A stretch of DNA of 49,858 nucleotides from Hypsibius dujardini (lineage: Eukaryota > Tardigrada > Eutardigrada > Parachela > Hypsibiidae), in contig LRSR01006630.1 in the NCBI GenBank assembly GCA_001579985.1, positions 1-49,858 of the forward strand, given 5' to 3'. The translations under genes were made by a program, and so were the position numbers. A model generated the notes under the pieces. The model did no database searches, was not told the origin of the DNA, and worked only from the letters and a program-made list of their open reading frames with translations. Positions 10,218 through 25,840 of this stretch are shown here, in pieces (within the stretch, counting starts at the first letter, position 1; the number at the start of each line of letters is the position of its first letter).

Positions 10218-13123
10218 TTAGTGGATGTCGCTGTAGGTGAGATAGGCTCGTATCTTCCTAGGGAGATCAAGATTTGAGCACTGGCTTTCCTTGACCGAAC
10301 GCCGTATGACGAGCCGGCATGCGTTTTTGAGCGGGGTGATGTGCATTGGAGATTCATAAAACTTCACTGCGCCACTGCGACATCTAAATGGGTGAGAAAA
10401 ATGTTTACAAATGTGGGACGGATAAAAAGACACGAAAAACATGTCAAATCAGTAGATGGTTTGACTGTACAAAAAAAGGCAAGCAGACACGTACGCACAG
10501 ACAATGTACGGAACAACCATCGAGTTAGTCAGACAAAGAGAGAATAAATGCGAAGTTCATACAACCAACGACAAGATTGAGTACACTGAAGGGTCCGGGG
10601 TATGGGCAAAAGGGGCGGAGCAGGGGGTGGTTAGGTGGTTGATTGTTTGATTGTTTGAAAACCATCATCTGCCCCGCCCCTTTTGCCCATACCCCGGACC
10701 CCCCAGTGTACAAGCAACGACAAGATTGAGTACTAGGAAGGGTCCGGGGTATGGACAAAAGGGGCGGAGCAGGGGGCGGAGCAGGGGGTGGTCAGGTGGT
10801 TGATTGTTTGATTGTTTGAAAACCACCCCCTGCCCCGCCCCTTTTGCCCATACCCCGGACCCTCTAGTGTACTCAATCTTCTCGTTGACTGTATATTGCA
10901 CATTACGTACCCCAAAGCCAAGACGTAGCTGTTGTGTGAGAAAGATACCACTCTATGATCGGGGATCCGAGTGATTGCTACAGGGACCTTGCTGTCGTAT
11001 ATGTTCCAGATTCGCAAAAAACTACAATAACAACGAAACAATCGTTATCAGAGGAAATCAGCTCACTGGACAAACATAAGAAAGGACTAAGCTTACCCGT
11101 CGTTACAGATTGAGGCAATCGTAACGCCATCAGCTGAGACGCTCACATCTCGCACTTCATGTCCATTCACTCCGCCGGCGAAAATCGGCCGTGGGGAGGG
11201 GAACATGTGCTCAAATGTCGCTTTGATCGCTCCGCTCTCTGCGTCCCAGCAGATAACTTTGGTGTCGGCACTGGACGTGAACAAAAGCGTCCCGCCTTTG
11301 GAGAACTGGCACCCGGTGACATCGTTCTGATGTCCCTCTAATCGGCGTTCCAGCACTCCTTGTTGTGCGTCCCAAACCAAGACCTGTGGGAAAAAAGATT
11401 CTCGGTGTTCTGCTGTAAATCTGAGTAATTGCCCTTTTCTTGCTTGATCCCAATGCATCAAAATATACGACCCTCCCTTCTTCCCGATCTTCCCTTCCAA
11501 GGCTGGATGCTAAGCGGGAACTTCAAATTCACGGAGTCTTACCGATTTTCCGACTCCAACTGAGACAAGTCTACGTCCATTGGGCGACCACGTCACCGCG
11601 TTTACACTTTTTGTGTGCTCTGCGAGTGTGTCGAACAGATTCCCATCGTCCAAAATATCCCAGAGCTTCACCAAAGTGTCCTTGGAGGCCGATGCCAGAA
11701 TTAAGCTGAAAACATCAGCAGGTGAGATGGTTAATTAATGAGGCCCCGGTTGTGTTCGGTCGCCAGGTAGGTCGAAGTAAATAAGTGTACAATTAACTCC
11801 AGACATAGCCGACAGCAGCAAGACAACCCACCTTCCATTAAAAGCCAAGTCAGTAATGGGCAGCTTGTGATCTTGAAGTACTAAAATGATTCTGCCTGAG
11901 GGAAAAAAAACCACAAATTAAACATTACTCGAATAATCATGCGAATGAATGTTAAATTGTTTGAGGATGATGCTTAGTTACTCGATTGAAGGTCCCAGAT
12001 CTTGATGTCACCGTTCCACAAACCAGCAGCTAGCACCATACTGCCCTGGTGGAATTTCTGCAGGCGGTTGTACTGGACCTGATTTGAATGCCATTTTTTA
12101 TCACTAGATCGCTGTCCAAAGGCAATCGCTGTAACTGTGCTTCCACCAGAGTCGAGAGTCTTCTTCAGACGCACTGTCGCGGTGTCATGCGACTTTTTGA
12201 TGAAGTCGAAGGGCCGACTGCGCCTAAATAAATCACATGAACAATTCAGAAGAACAACCACACAAACCGGAAGTAAGTACGGCGTACAACTTAGCGTCAT
12301 CCGACTCCGTCTGTACAATGAAAATTTTTTGCGTTCCCAGGGACCAGGCGAAAAACGAATCATCGTTGGCCCATGCGGTTGAGACTGTAGTAAAACAATA
12401 ACAGCAATGATAATATATAACGGTAAAACAGTAAAACAGAAATAAAAGGGTGCCAGCATTCCGGGAGATTCGGATGGCCTGACCCGGCCACAATTATTTT
12501 ATAAACGTACCTAACTCATCTCCGTGCTTCCGGGGGCAGGTGAATTCGACGTCTGTGTGTAATTCCTGGAGTAGCCTCACTTCCGCTGAAATCAGAGAGC
12601 AAACAGGTAAGCTGCGGTTACAGTCATAATCATCAAGTGTATCAAGCACAGGAGCACAGCACATGCTTTAGTACGTGCCGTTACAGTGCCGTATCATACA
12701 ATCAAGCGCTTGTGACTATTGCAATGTACGTGCGCCAATTGAGATCTTCCGAATTTCATCCCGTTGAACGGAAAACTCTTTGCCACGAGTCATACTTTTT
12801 AAAATCATGTTAGGGGACATGGTATTCAAGAAAAAAGTTTGGTCACGATCCGAGGGTTACACTGGTAATTGTTCCCTTATGAGCCACAATGACAATCGCC
12901 CAGATTTAGTCGCTTGATTGCTTGATCTGATCGTCGGCAACGATGAAAACGACTGCTCTTAATAATTTCTAGAATAATTTCGTTAAAACATTCGTTAATT
13001 ATCAAGTCTTGAATATTTATAATAATAAAAGGAAATAATAAATATTACACAACAGAGAAAGCGAAGTATAGAGCACGAGCACGTACATATGGAGTCGGCC
13101 AAATCATCCGGGAAGCTCGCCAT
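10218..13123 (-). CDS. WSB: WD40-repeat and SOCS-box protein (WSB1/WSB2 type)
   Basis: This is probably the substrate-recognition subunit of an elongin-cullin ubiquitin ligase. Nine exons join in frame to about 412 residues: 13087-13123, 12511-12585, 12291-12384, 11982-12223, 11832-11895, 11543-11705, 11097-11383, 10911-11021 and 10218-10383. The start MASFPDDL and the FAWS motif resemble vertebrate WSB1. WD repeats include LWDILDDGN, VLVWDAQQG and a segment with SPRPIFAGG, diagnostic for WSB. The last exon encodes a SOCS-box-like tail from about SPMHITPLKNACRLVIRR to IRAYLTYSDIH. Length is close to vertebrate WSB1. WSB1 and WSB2 cannot be told apart here. The S6 kinase gene starts about 900 bp away on the other strand. 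Confidence 0.93.
10562..10891. mobile_element. MITE family A, two copies, in a WSB intron
   Basis: Two family A copies lie in tandem between the last two WSB exons. The left end is CAACCAACGACAAGATTG and the right end CAATCTTCTCGTTGACTG, each next to TA. Both have long arms that would fold into hairpins and contain GGGGCGG boxes. Confidence 0.85.
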
Positions 13124-14028
13124 TCAGTCCCTCGCTTGATTGAACGATTCTAGAGCAAAGGACTTGCAATAAGAAATCCCACCCCAAACAGCTGAGTTTC
13201 GACACGACCAACAGCCAATCAAAATCATCAATGATTCATTTATCGGTGAAGATAGTTAGAGATGAATCAGTGAAGTCCAAACTCAAGAACGGTTGAATGT
13301 TAATAAAGGGGGCGCAGAAAGTGTATGATCCAATTGATGCAGATATAGTTAAAGTCCTTTTTGGTTGTGCAATAGCATCGGAAGATCGAAAATGGTGCCG
13401 CCAATAATGAACCGATAGATGCAGAACAAATGAATGGAATGAGAGGTAAAGAAGCCTGCGACTGGAAAATTCTGACGAAACTGACCGTGGAAATATCGAC
13501 TGTCGTCGCTCATCGGTTGTTTCCTTCGTTTGTTTTGGAGTCGAGTCAGCCCATCCCACTCGTGACTCGCACTACATGGCCGCGCGAAGGAAACGTGCCC
13601 AGTCGCGCTGCTTCTCTCTCTTCTCAGTTCATTCACTCCTCACTGCGTCAGGGGTTGGTTTAGTTCCTTCGCGCGGCTCTGCAAGCGGAGTTTTCCCTTA
13701 CGTTGTAAGCGGAACTTTCTTCATTTTAACTTGGAACAGTCAATTAAAACGGCAAAACTAGCGGTGGAATATGGAACAAGCAGAACTCACTAATCAGCTC
13801 GGACGATTACTCACCCGGCCGATTGGCTCCACCTACTTCACACCGCACGCAGTCGGGGAAAGCTCAGAAGTTCGCCGAGCGCATTTCAATTTCAATACGT
13901 GAAATTAAATATCCCTTGTTGTCGTTTTTCTCCGCGATGTTGCGCAGGGCATTCCGTTCTATCTGAATTCTCCCACCGCCGAGATCTAATCAGGAATCCG
14001 TAGCCTTGCGCACGGTGAAGGGAAAGGG
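13124..14028. promoter_or_regulatory. Shared upstream region of WSB (-) and S6 kinase (+)
   Basis: This 905-bp gap separates two divergent start codons, so it must hold both promoters unless further 5' exons exist. Its right half is GC-richer. Open frames near 13235-13663 show no recognisable homology and I do not call them genes. Confidence 0.5.
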
Positions 14029-18265
<4,237 letters not shown>

Positions 18266-18578
18266 CTACACCGGTGTCTTCTCTGCTCATTCAGGTACTC
18301 AACAGGGCTATGCACGCCGGAAATTCAAGATGAATTCTTGCTCTTCCATCGATGCGGAGTCGTTTCGTGGGCCCTTTTGTAGCTTTACGTTGAGAGTGTG
18401 TCTTTTAACTTCCATGAGTGGCCTTGGCATTGGCAGAGTACTATGTGGCATATCACATGTCAGAGCGTTTTCTTTATTGGCCAACAGATTTTTAACAATT
18501 TTTATTGGTTTTTTTTATCAACTGTTGGGAGTATACTTTATTCACTATTCGTTAAATCAGATAAAAGCCGTGCAAGCA
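18266..18578. other. Convergent 3' region between S6 kinase and Rabex-5
   Basis: This short, T-rich region separates the two stop codons. It probably carries both 3' untranslated regions; reverse-strand AATAAA-like hexamers occur near 18472 and 18536. I see no gene. Confidence 0.45.
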
Positions 18579-20281
18579 TTAAAACTTGATAAGAGGATCC
18601 GCTTCGGGTACGGCCATTTCCTCCTTGCTCGAAGTCCCGGGAATGGGATCCGGGGAAGCTGTGGTCGAAGTCCCGGGAATGGGATCCGGGGAAGCTGTGG
18701 TCGTAGTCCCGGGAATGGGATCCGAGGAAACTGTGGTCGAAGTCCCGGGAATGGGATCCGGGGAAACTGTGTTCGAAGTCCCGGGAATGGGATCCGAGGA
18801 AACTGTGGTCGAAGTCCCGGGAATGGGATCCGGGGAAGCTGTGGTCGTAGTCCCGGGAATGGGATCCGGGGAAGCTGTGGTCGAAGTCCCGGGAATGGGA
18901 TCCGAGGAAATTGTGGTCGTAGTCCCGGGAATGGGATCCGGGGAAGCTGTGGTCGAAGTCCCGGGAATGGGATCCGAGAAAGCTGTGGTCGTAGTCCCGG
19001 GAATGGGATCCGGGGAAGCTGTGATTGAATCGCTCAATGCCTTCGCATGCTGTTCTGTATTGTTTGCCGAACCATACTCAAAAACGGGTAGCTGCTTTCG
19101 TGGATGTATGGTGAGGGGAAACTTCTCTTTCAAATTTCGGGCACGTTCGAAGCAAGATTCCCAAAATTCGTCCATACCCTCGCGCTCTGCTTTGATGTTT
19201 TCGATCAGTCGATTCTGCGAAGCAAACAAAACATCAACAACCGATTCAGCAAATTTAGATCAATTTCAGACGAAACAGCAAAACATGTAAAGACTCACAG
19301 AGCCATACACAGACAAAAGACAGAGTACAGAAACGACAGAAGGACCGCAGGTACTGGCAGAAAAACAGTGCCCATAGAGGCAGACAGACAATACTGACTG
19401 ACGACGAAGACAGACAAGACTAACCGGCGAAATCGAAACATTAGCGAAGCAACAAACCTGACGTTGCTGTAATTCGTGCAGTAACTGTAGATTCTTGTTC
19501 ATCTGCCTGAGTCCATCACACATGAAAGTCTGCTGATCGTACAGCGACGCCGGCGACGACACATCCCCGCTCATATATTGCAGAAACTCCTCCTCCGTCA
19601 TCTCCAGCGACTTGGCATCCATGCTTTCAATAAACGAGACAGCACAACAGAGATTTGTGAAGAAGTATCCCGCTTCTCCCGTACGCAGGTGGTTGGGATT
19701 GGCAAATCGTGTGATGAACTTGATATTGGACTGCATTCTTGGTGGGTTGGCCTTCAGAACGAGATAGATCACAGCTGGCAGGAACTGATCGGCACTGGGA
19801 GGTCCGTTACCCGAACGTTGTAACATGGCCGCAATGTGCCGGCAACACTCAACGATCGACTTCAGCTTGGCGTCCACTGTCTTTTTAGTATCCACTTCTA
19901 TGAGATCTAAAGAAACACACCAAGGCTTGAACTTGGCTCTAAAAGAAAGGGAGACGCTGAAAATCCATAAATAGTAAAAACGAGCCAATCAAACGTATAT
20001 TCGTACCTGTAATAGCTGCGTCCATGGCTTCGCGCACGTCTGGATTGATTTCATCAACAATCGCACCAAGACGTAGTGCTGTAACCCAGTTCAGTTTTCT
20101 CACCCTATTCTGCATCACAAGATCCTTGTCTTCGTCATCCGTGGTGGGAGGGCAAAAAAGGTACTTGTAACTACGGACAAGGATGTAGCTCTCCGCATAA
20201 TCCATCAGCTTTGATGAAGCTTCCTCACCCAGTCCTGTAATTCAGATCAGTCAGATTCATCATCCATTTTCGTCTGTCTGC

Positions 20282-20354
<73 letters not shown>

Positions 20355-21359
20355 AGACGACTACGCCGTCTCCGTTACATAAACTCGACAGGTCGGTACA
20401 AAGCCAAAAAAGTCGCTGTCTTCCTACCGGCGTAGAGATCATGTCGATTGAGTCGTTCGCTAAACTCCTCGTAAAACGTATTCGCGATCTTGGACATCTC
20501 GTCCACACTATAATCTGCAGCCGAAAATTCCAGGAGTTTATTGGAAACCACCTGCACCCGCTGAACGATGTCTGTCGCGACGGGCTTCGGTAAGGTTTGC
20601 AGGAACTCATTGAACTCTCGCACCACACACTGGACATCTGCGCTGACTTGTCTTGCTGGTTTAGGATGGTCACCCGCAATATCTGAAGAGCAAGTCAAAA
20701 GTTAAACGATGCCAGGAGGTCCAGATTATAAATCGAGCAAACTGCGAACTACACTTCCGACACAACAGCGGAAAGACGGCTAATTTTAACAAATCAGCCA
20801 ACCAATACTAGTCAAAATAAATGCATGAAATCAATAATCAATCAATCAATCAATCAATCACAAAGGGAGGTTTGCAATATGGAACTGCTATCAACTAATC
20901 CAATGAGAATTTTGCAACCAAAACCCACTTTGGATTTGCATCTCAATCAACAAATCAATTGATCGATCATATGTTAACCTCATATGATTGTTTACCTTTT
21001 GAAGCTGTCGTGCTGGCAGCGAAGATCGACCGCATCGTGTGAGCTTTTCGCTCGGACTGCTGCCGCTTCTTGGAGACAAATCGATCGAATGTGGATGGTG
21101 GTACATCTTTCGCAACGGTGGACGAGGACGGCGGCGGTCGGTGGTGATGGCCACTTGCTGCTTTTTCCGTCGCGACTGCCTTGGCACCCGTTCTGTGATG
21201 AGGTCCACTCTCCGCTGTCTTTTGATAGTCTCGGAAACAGCGAGAGCACAATCCGTGCCATTCTGGATTGCCGTAGAATCCGCAGGAATTTTTGCACATC
21301 AAATCGGACTCGTTGAGTTGGAACAGGGTGGAACGCTTGGGACGCGTTAAAAAGTCCAT
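18579..21359 (-). CDS. RABGEF1: Rabex-5 (Rab5 guanine nucleotide exchange factor)
   Basis: Rabex-5 activates Rab5 on early endosomes and binds ubiquitin. Five exons join in phase to about 643 residues: 20996-21359, 20428-20682, 20007-20234, 19458-19906 and 18579-19214. The N-terminus has an A20-type zinc finger with Cys 22, 26, 38 and 41 (CKNSCGFYGNPEWHGLCSRC). A basic helical segment follows (FDRFVSKKRQQ), then a helical bundle. The VPS9 catalytic domain includes SADQFLPAVIYLVLKANPP, KFITRF and a segment ending GEAGYFFTNLCCAVSFI. The start is chosen because it precedes the zinc finger; an upstream Met lacks support. The C-terminal exon carries eleven copies of a 12-residue repeat (DPIPGTSTTASP type), which I do not know from other Rabex-5 proteins, and ends VPEADPLIKF. 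Confidence 0.95.
18630..19024 (-). repeat. 36-bp coding minisatellite in the Rabex-5 tail
   Basis: Eleven units of 36 bp, each with GTCCCGGGAATGGGATCC, encode a Ser/Thr/Pro-rich 12-residue repeat in the Rabex-5 frame. Because 36 is a multiple of three and the units lack stops, two plus-strand frames are also open across the array. Those plus-strand ORFs (18330-19028 and 18586-19290) are shadows of this repeat. Confidence 0.93.
20272..20355. repeat. (CTGT)n microsatellite in a Rabex-5 intron
   Basis: About twenty tandem CTGT units with a few TTGT variants lie between the exons ending at 20428 and starting at 20234. Confidence 0.95.
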
Positions 21360-22030
21360 CTTCACAAAACGGCTGGGATACGCAAAGGTGCGGTATAAAT
21401 AATACGAACGAAGTATTCCTAACGATAATAGGAGCGAGAACAATGAGGACAATCAATTTAGAAAACGAAATCTCTAACATCATAAATAAGATATATTCAT
21501 ATGCATAAACTGCCAAAGGCGACGTCAGCAGACATGTCGAAGTGAAGTTGCTGGAAGTCAAAGTAAATCAATCAATCAAAACGATCGATTGGTTCCCTCT
21601 AATCAATCAATCAATCAATTGAGGAGTATCTGTGCCGATGCAGTTTTCATTATACGACTTTGTTGGACAGTTTGTATTTCTCGTCTCCCCTTTCTGCTCT
21701 CACTTACTGCAGTTTAAAGACCATAAACAGGATACTTGTCTTTTTAGTACAACTACTTACTTTTTTCTCAAAGATTATTAATCAAAATCGTGTCTTTCTC
21801 TGTGGTTATGGCTCTACGGATCAGCTTGATTGGATGATGAACGTAGCTCCACTATTCATAATCGGTGATCGATTGATTGTACGAGTATGCAACAAAATAC
21901 CAGTAATTATTTTGCGACCAAAAATGGCACTAGTGTATCGTCATAGTTCGAACTCAGAGTAACAAAAATGTTGACTGGCATCTTGTTTGGGCACATTTTA
22001 TGTAGCTATACGTACTGTACAGTACATGTA

Positions 22031-22214
22031 TGAGGGAGGGGTCCAGGAATGGGCCACTTGACCTTCTCGTACCCTGGAATGGGCCACCCTGGGATCACAA
22101 CTTCCAGACATGTTTTGGCTATCACCAAGGTCTTAAACGACAGAGAATAATCGATAACAGGGAGCATTCCAGGGTACGGAAAGTCAAGTGGTCCATTCCA
22201 GGACCCTTCCCTCA
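22031..22214. mobile_element. MITE family B, 184 bp
   Basis: The left end TGAGGGAGGGGTCCAGGAAT and its near-complement at the right end are flanked by TA on both sides. The inner arms repeat AATGGGCCACTTGAC and TACCCTGGAATG. There is no ORF. Confidence 0.85.
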
Positions 22215-22585
22215 TACTAGCAATTCTACATGTATGATGGACAGTGGACACCGCGCCACCTACCGAAAGCTGTTTTAGTCATTCCTGTTGTCATTCGGTA
22301 GAGACCAGGTTAGGGTGTTCCAAAGATTGGATTTTGAAACATTTTACGCTGACCACGTCTAACAACAAGTTGTAGCTTTTCTAATGGATTCAATATTCGT
22401 TTACTACAATTCTATCTTCTGTCACATTGGACGAGATTACCTTGCGTAGCTAAACGTGAAAGCCCGTGAGGAAAAAAGTAAAGGAGGATCGATTGGCACT
22501 TGAAATCACCTGATGCCGGCTGTTTCTGATTCGTGTATTTTAAAATATAATTTTTAATATTTCAGGCTTCTCAAGAGCTAAAAAC

Positions 22586-22910
22586 ATGAGAGATCCTGCA
22601 AAGGAGCTGTTTCCTCGCTCTCACTGTGTGTCCCATGAATCTACGGCCCTTCTAAAAGTGAGTTGCAACTGGTGTCCGGATCTGGACTGTGGACACACCC
22701 TTCACCGCTTTGTAGTCTTCACCAGGAGGGGAGGGGGTAATTCCGATTGAACTTTAAAATCCTCAAGAATCAATTGAAATCTGACGAATTAAACGCTTTC
22801 TAACTCTGTTATCGTTTTGTAAGGTGCTCTCAAAGATTACTCGAGTCCTCTCGCGACGCGCAGATGAATTGGATGACCTGTGTGGCAGCTGTTTACGAGA
22901 ACGCGTCTGA
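22586..22910 (+). CDS. Candidate small two-exon ORF, unrecognised
   Basis: An open segment from ATG at 22586 to a GTGAGT donor at 22658 joins in frame to 22824-22910 after an AAG acceptor. It gives 52 residues (MRDPAKELFPRSHCVSHEST... to CLRERV). The second part looks helical (ITRVLSRRADELDDL). The frame is also open upstream of the ATG to a TTTCAG at 22565, so this could be the end of a longer gene. I recognise no family. Composition and splice signals look coding-like, but support is weak. Confidence 0.35.
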
Positions 22911-23087
22911 TGACTGATCATTGAGTGAGTAGACCAGTGACCACTGCATGCAAGTGGTCACCGTATGTACGCTATATAAAGTGTCGACCGATTAGCAATC
23001 TAAACTACAGGAGAAGTCTTCCCCGCCGCGATAAACTTCAAGGTGGAAACTTCACTGCTGGTCATCATCAGATCCCGAGCAACCTAA

Positions 23088-23113
23088 AGAGAGAGAGAGA
23101 GAGAGAGAGAGAT
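23088..23113. repeat. (GA)n microsatellite
   Basis: About twelve tandem GA dinucleotides lie between the two unrecognised small ORFs. Confidence 0.9.
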
Positions 23114-23258
23114 TAAAATCTGAAAAGTGAGTTATTAAGATCCCTCACAGTTCTAGGAGTTTGCCAGACGGTATTGATCGAAAGGTATTGAGCAGCGGAC
23201 AACTTTCAAAAGGAGCCTGCTGCCTCTGGCCTCTCGCGTCTCTATTTTTATATGGCAG

Positions 23259-23584
23259 ATGTCTTGCGACCTGGGCAATGATGCGATACTTATGGATGCA
23301 GCAAACAGTAAGTGTGACTTTCTCTCCTCATTTGAATTATATATGTGTCAGATGCTGTGTGTGTGCCGGATCAGCGTGAGATGTGGGCGAGCGAGCGGCG
23401 GTAAAGTCATTTTGTACTTATTGCAGTTTTGCAAGACGGCAAAGAGGACAATGGCAATACCCCAGCAGCAGACCATAATAATATCCGAAAGAGTGTCTTT
23501 TGCTCAGGCGCGACCACACCACCTGCGTGTCATGCTTCGGCTGGACACTTTGGTCTCCGCATTGGTGCTGTAACGTTTCATTGA
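23259..23584 (+). CDS. Candidate small two-exon ORF, unrecognised
   Basis: The exon 23259-23307 starts with ATG directly after a TTTTATATGGCAG acceptor and ends at a GTAAGT donor. It joins in phase to 23427-23584 after TTATTGCAG. The product would be 68 residues (start MSCDLGNDAILMDAAN, end FGLRIGAVTFH). It is Cys-poor and has no membrane segment. The consistent phase and good splice signals favour a real exon pair, possibly the 3' end of a gene that also includes the ORF at 22586. I do not recognise it. Confidence 0.35.
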
Positions 23585-24005
23585 CACACACCGATCGAGA
23601 AAGTGGGCAGACCATACAAGCTGCTTTTCAACGTTCAAGATCAATGCAGGTCTTCAATGTCTTTATGGTCAATGCAGCGAGTTGTGTATTCAGATCGCAA
23701 TATATTAGTAGACGCATTGCTCGTGAACTGTTTCGACCATGAAAGACGAAGGCATGACCTTTTTCGCATGATAGTGCGTCAATTAAGGCACAGTTAATTT
23801 GTGGCCAATTACGGATGCGGTACACTCTGTATGGCGTTTCTCATCAAAAAGTAAATAACGTCTTCTGTAAACATACATGTACGTCTACAGACGAAATAAT
23901 GCGTCGCTGCTACAGCCGGTGTAGGAAATTGTGGCAGCCTGAAAATTCGCTGTTAGATAAGGTCTCCGATATTCCAACTGATCTGACCGGAACGTCTGCG
24001 AGGTA

Positions 24006-24338
24006 GGAGTTCTGGAATGGGCCACTTGACTTTCCGTATCCTGAAATGGGCCACCCTGGAATCACAACTTCCACACAGGTTTTGGCTAACACTAAGGTCT
24101 TAAACGACAGAGAATAATTGATAACCCTGATGAAACGCGTATCAGATTTGAAGAAAAGGTGTGGGAACGTGTTTAAAAACGGAATAATTGGATGATTGAA
24201 AAAGCTCCCTGTAGAGGGCGCTGACTACGCAGTCACTCATTTGTTTTCGATTAATTTGGGACAGAGCGCTCCCTGCCACCCTATGGCCCATTCCAGGGTA
24301 CGGAAAGTCAAGTGGCCCATTCCATGACCGCTCCCTCA
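24006..24338. mobile_element. MITE family B copy with an internal insertion
   Basis: The left arm (TCTGGAATGGGCCACTTGAC) and right arm match the copy at 22031, and the shared core TTAAACGACAGAGAATAAT is present. About 150 extra bases lie between the core and the right arm. The left tip is decayed. Confidence 0.75.
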
Positions 24339-24777
24339 CACTCTATGCGTGTGTAGTGTTGTCTGGGCTTTAGTACCGGGTACTAAATCCATTTGAAGTC
24401 ACTGCGAAATTCTTGCTGAGAATCCGTTGCCCAAAACAAATGAAATCACCGGAAGTTCCGGTGTGGGGAGAGTACGAGCAAATTGAGTAATGAAGCACTT
24501 GATGAGGTAATCTGAAGTCTGAATTGACGGCCACCGCTCGGAACGTTCATGTGAGCTTAAAAACGGCTAATCGACCTATGAATTTTGCATATTGCACCAC
24601 AAAAAAAAACAAACACGAAAATTGCGAAGCACACAGCGCAAATTCGGAATATCGGCGAAAAGTAGTTTAGATCGTACTCGCTGGCTCGAGTCAGTTTGTC
24701 TGTCATGTGTAGCGGCGCTCTACATGAAGGTGTGAAAAAAAAGGTCATTTGAAGCCTAATTCACGGATCCGCTCAAA

Positions 24778-25083
24778 TCACTTCTTTTGTGCTTCCGTGA
24801 GCCGGAGAAGCAATTCCCGTAATGAAAATTTGCTTCCACTAGTTACGTCACTGTGTTTATTGGCCGACTGCCAAAACAAATATTTGCCTTGAGGCAGTTT
24901 AAGGCAGTCGTGATTCTTTCGGGGCAAAACATTTTGTACTTTTCTGTGAGTCAGAATCTCTTGCTTCTTCGGATGCCATTGTCCAGCCGCGGCGATGAGC
25001 AACACGCCAACAATCAAAGAGGTCCCGACAACGACGCAATTCGAACTTTCCCAGCCGGTCCGGCCGAGCAAGGGGCCAATCAC
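24778..25083 (-). CDS. Candidate small membrane protein exon, unrecognised
   Basis: A reverse-strand open segment follows an acceptor-like GCTTCCCAG near 25084 and ends with a stop at 24778. It encodes about 100 residues with one likely membrane helix (CVVVGTSLIVGVLLIAAAG) followed by a basic soluble tail ending LLRLTEAQKK. There is no ATG in this frame, so it needs an upstream exon; a reverse-strand ORF starting MMFAQPATTK near 25315 is a possible partner, but the junction is unclear. I recognise no family. Confidence 0.3.
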   Translation of the reverse strand: MIGPLLGRTGWESSNCVVVGTSLIVGVLLIAAAGQWHPKKQEILTHRKVQNVLPRKNHDCLKLPQGKYLFWQSANKHSDVTSGSKFSLRELLLRLTEAQKK

Positions 25084-25319
25084 ACTGGGAAGCAATCAAC
25101 CGACACTTGATCGCAATACAAGAATCAAGTTGGTTTCTTCAAAGCGTCGAAACGTTCCAAACCACGCAGCACAGTAACAAGACCGTTGCTTCGTTTCTAC
25201 CAAACCGCCGTTCATTACATTGCGGGTTTGCGAACTCCTTGAGGATAGGGTCCGAATGCCCGTAAAATACTAGTCTCGCAAAAGCGACTTTCGTAGTGGC
25301 CGGCTGGGCAAACATCATT

Positions 25320-25455
25320 CCTCCCCAAACCACACAAATTCCCTCCCCAAACCACACAAATTCCCTTCCTAACACGTACGGGTGTGGGTGTAGCCTTACT
25401 GCCTGCGTGGGTGTAGCCTTACTGCCTGCGTAGGTGTAGCCTCACTGCCTGCGTA
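25320..25455. repeat. Short tandem repeats, two kinds
   Basis: A 23-bp unit containing CCCCAAACCACACAAATTCC occurs twice at about 25321-25366. It is followed by three copies of a different 23-bp unit, GGGTGTAGCCTTACTGCCTG type, at about 25384-25455. Both lie upstream of cyclin D. Confidence 0.8.
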
Positions 25456-25840
25456 CTGGGCGTTGAACTGGGCGTGGGCTAACGCAAGCCAAGTCAGCAC
25501 AAGCAGAGCTGAGTCACTGTGAGACAAATCATTCGTGCCGCCGATCATCAGCTGTGTGGTGGCATCATCTCCTTCTCAATTTCTTTCTAGTGTGTGTGTG
25601 TGTGTGCTGTTCACCATTAGGCAGCAGCGCACCGCTTATCGTTGCTCCTGTCTTCTTCCCAGTTTGCTCTCCCGGTTTGCGCCAGTTTTTGTCACCCGGT
25701 TTTCAGCCCCTTCCCGTCTTTTTACCCCATCGAGCAGCATACCAACTTGAAGCTACGCTGGTCCTCTACTCCCCAGCGGACTCCCTGAGCGCGCACGGTT
25801 TCGGTGGAAGGAATTAGTGGGCACGCGCGAAACGGGTGTG

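Larger units (their letters stand above)
21360..25840. other. Gene-poor interval between Rabex-5 and cyclin D
   Basis: These 4.5 kb separate two divergent genes and contain no recognised conserved protein. They hold two family B MITEs, a GA microsatellite, small tandem repeats near 25320-25455 and three weakly supported ORFs listed separately. The last part before 25841 is the presumed cyclin D promoter and 5' leader. Confidence 0.5.

Noticed and set aside
13235-13663. Overlapping ORFs between WSB and S6 kinase
   Set aside because: No homology, no matching splice signals, and the position fits a bidirectional promoter.
18330-19290. Two plus-strand ORFs of about 230 codons across the 36-bp repeat
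   Set aside because: They are open only because the repeat unit lacks stops in several frames. The minus-strand frame continues the conserved Rabex-5 exon, so these are shadows.
25817-25840. Upstream GTG start for cyclin D
   Set aside because: A normal ATG at 25841 lies just before the conserved N-terminal motif, and nuclear animal genes rarely start at GTG.
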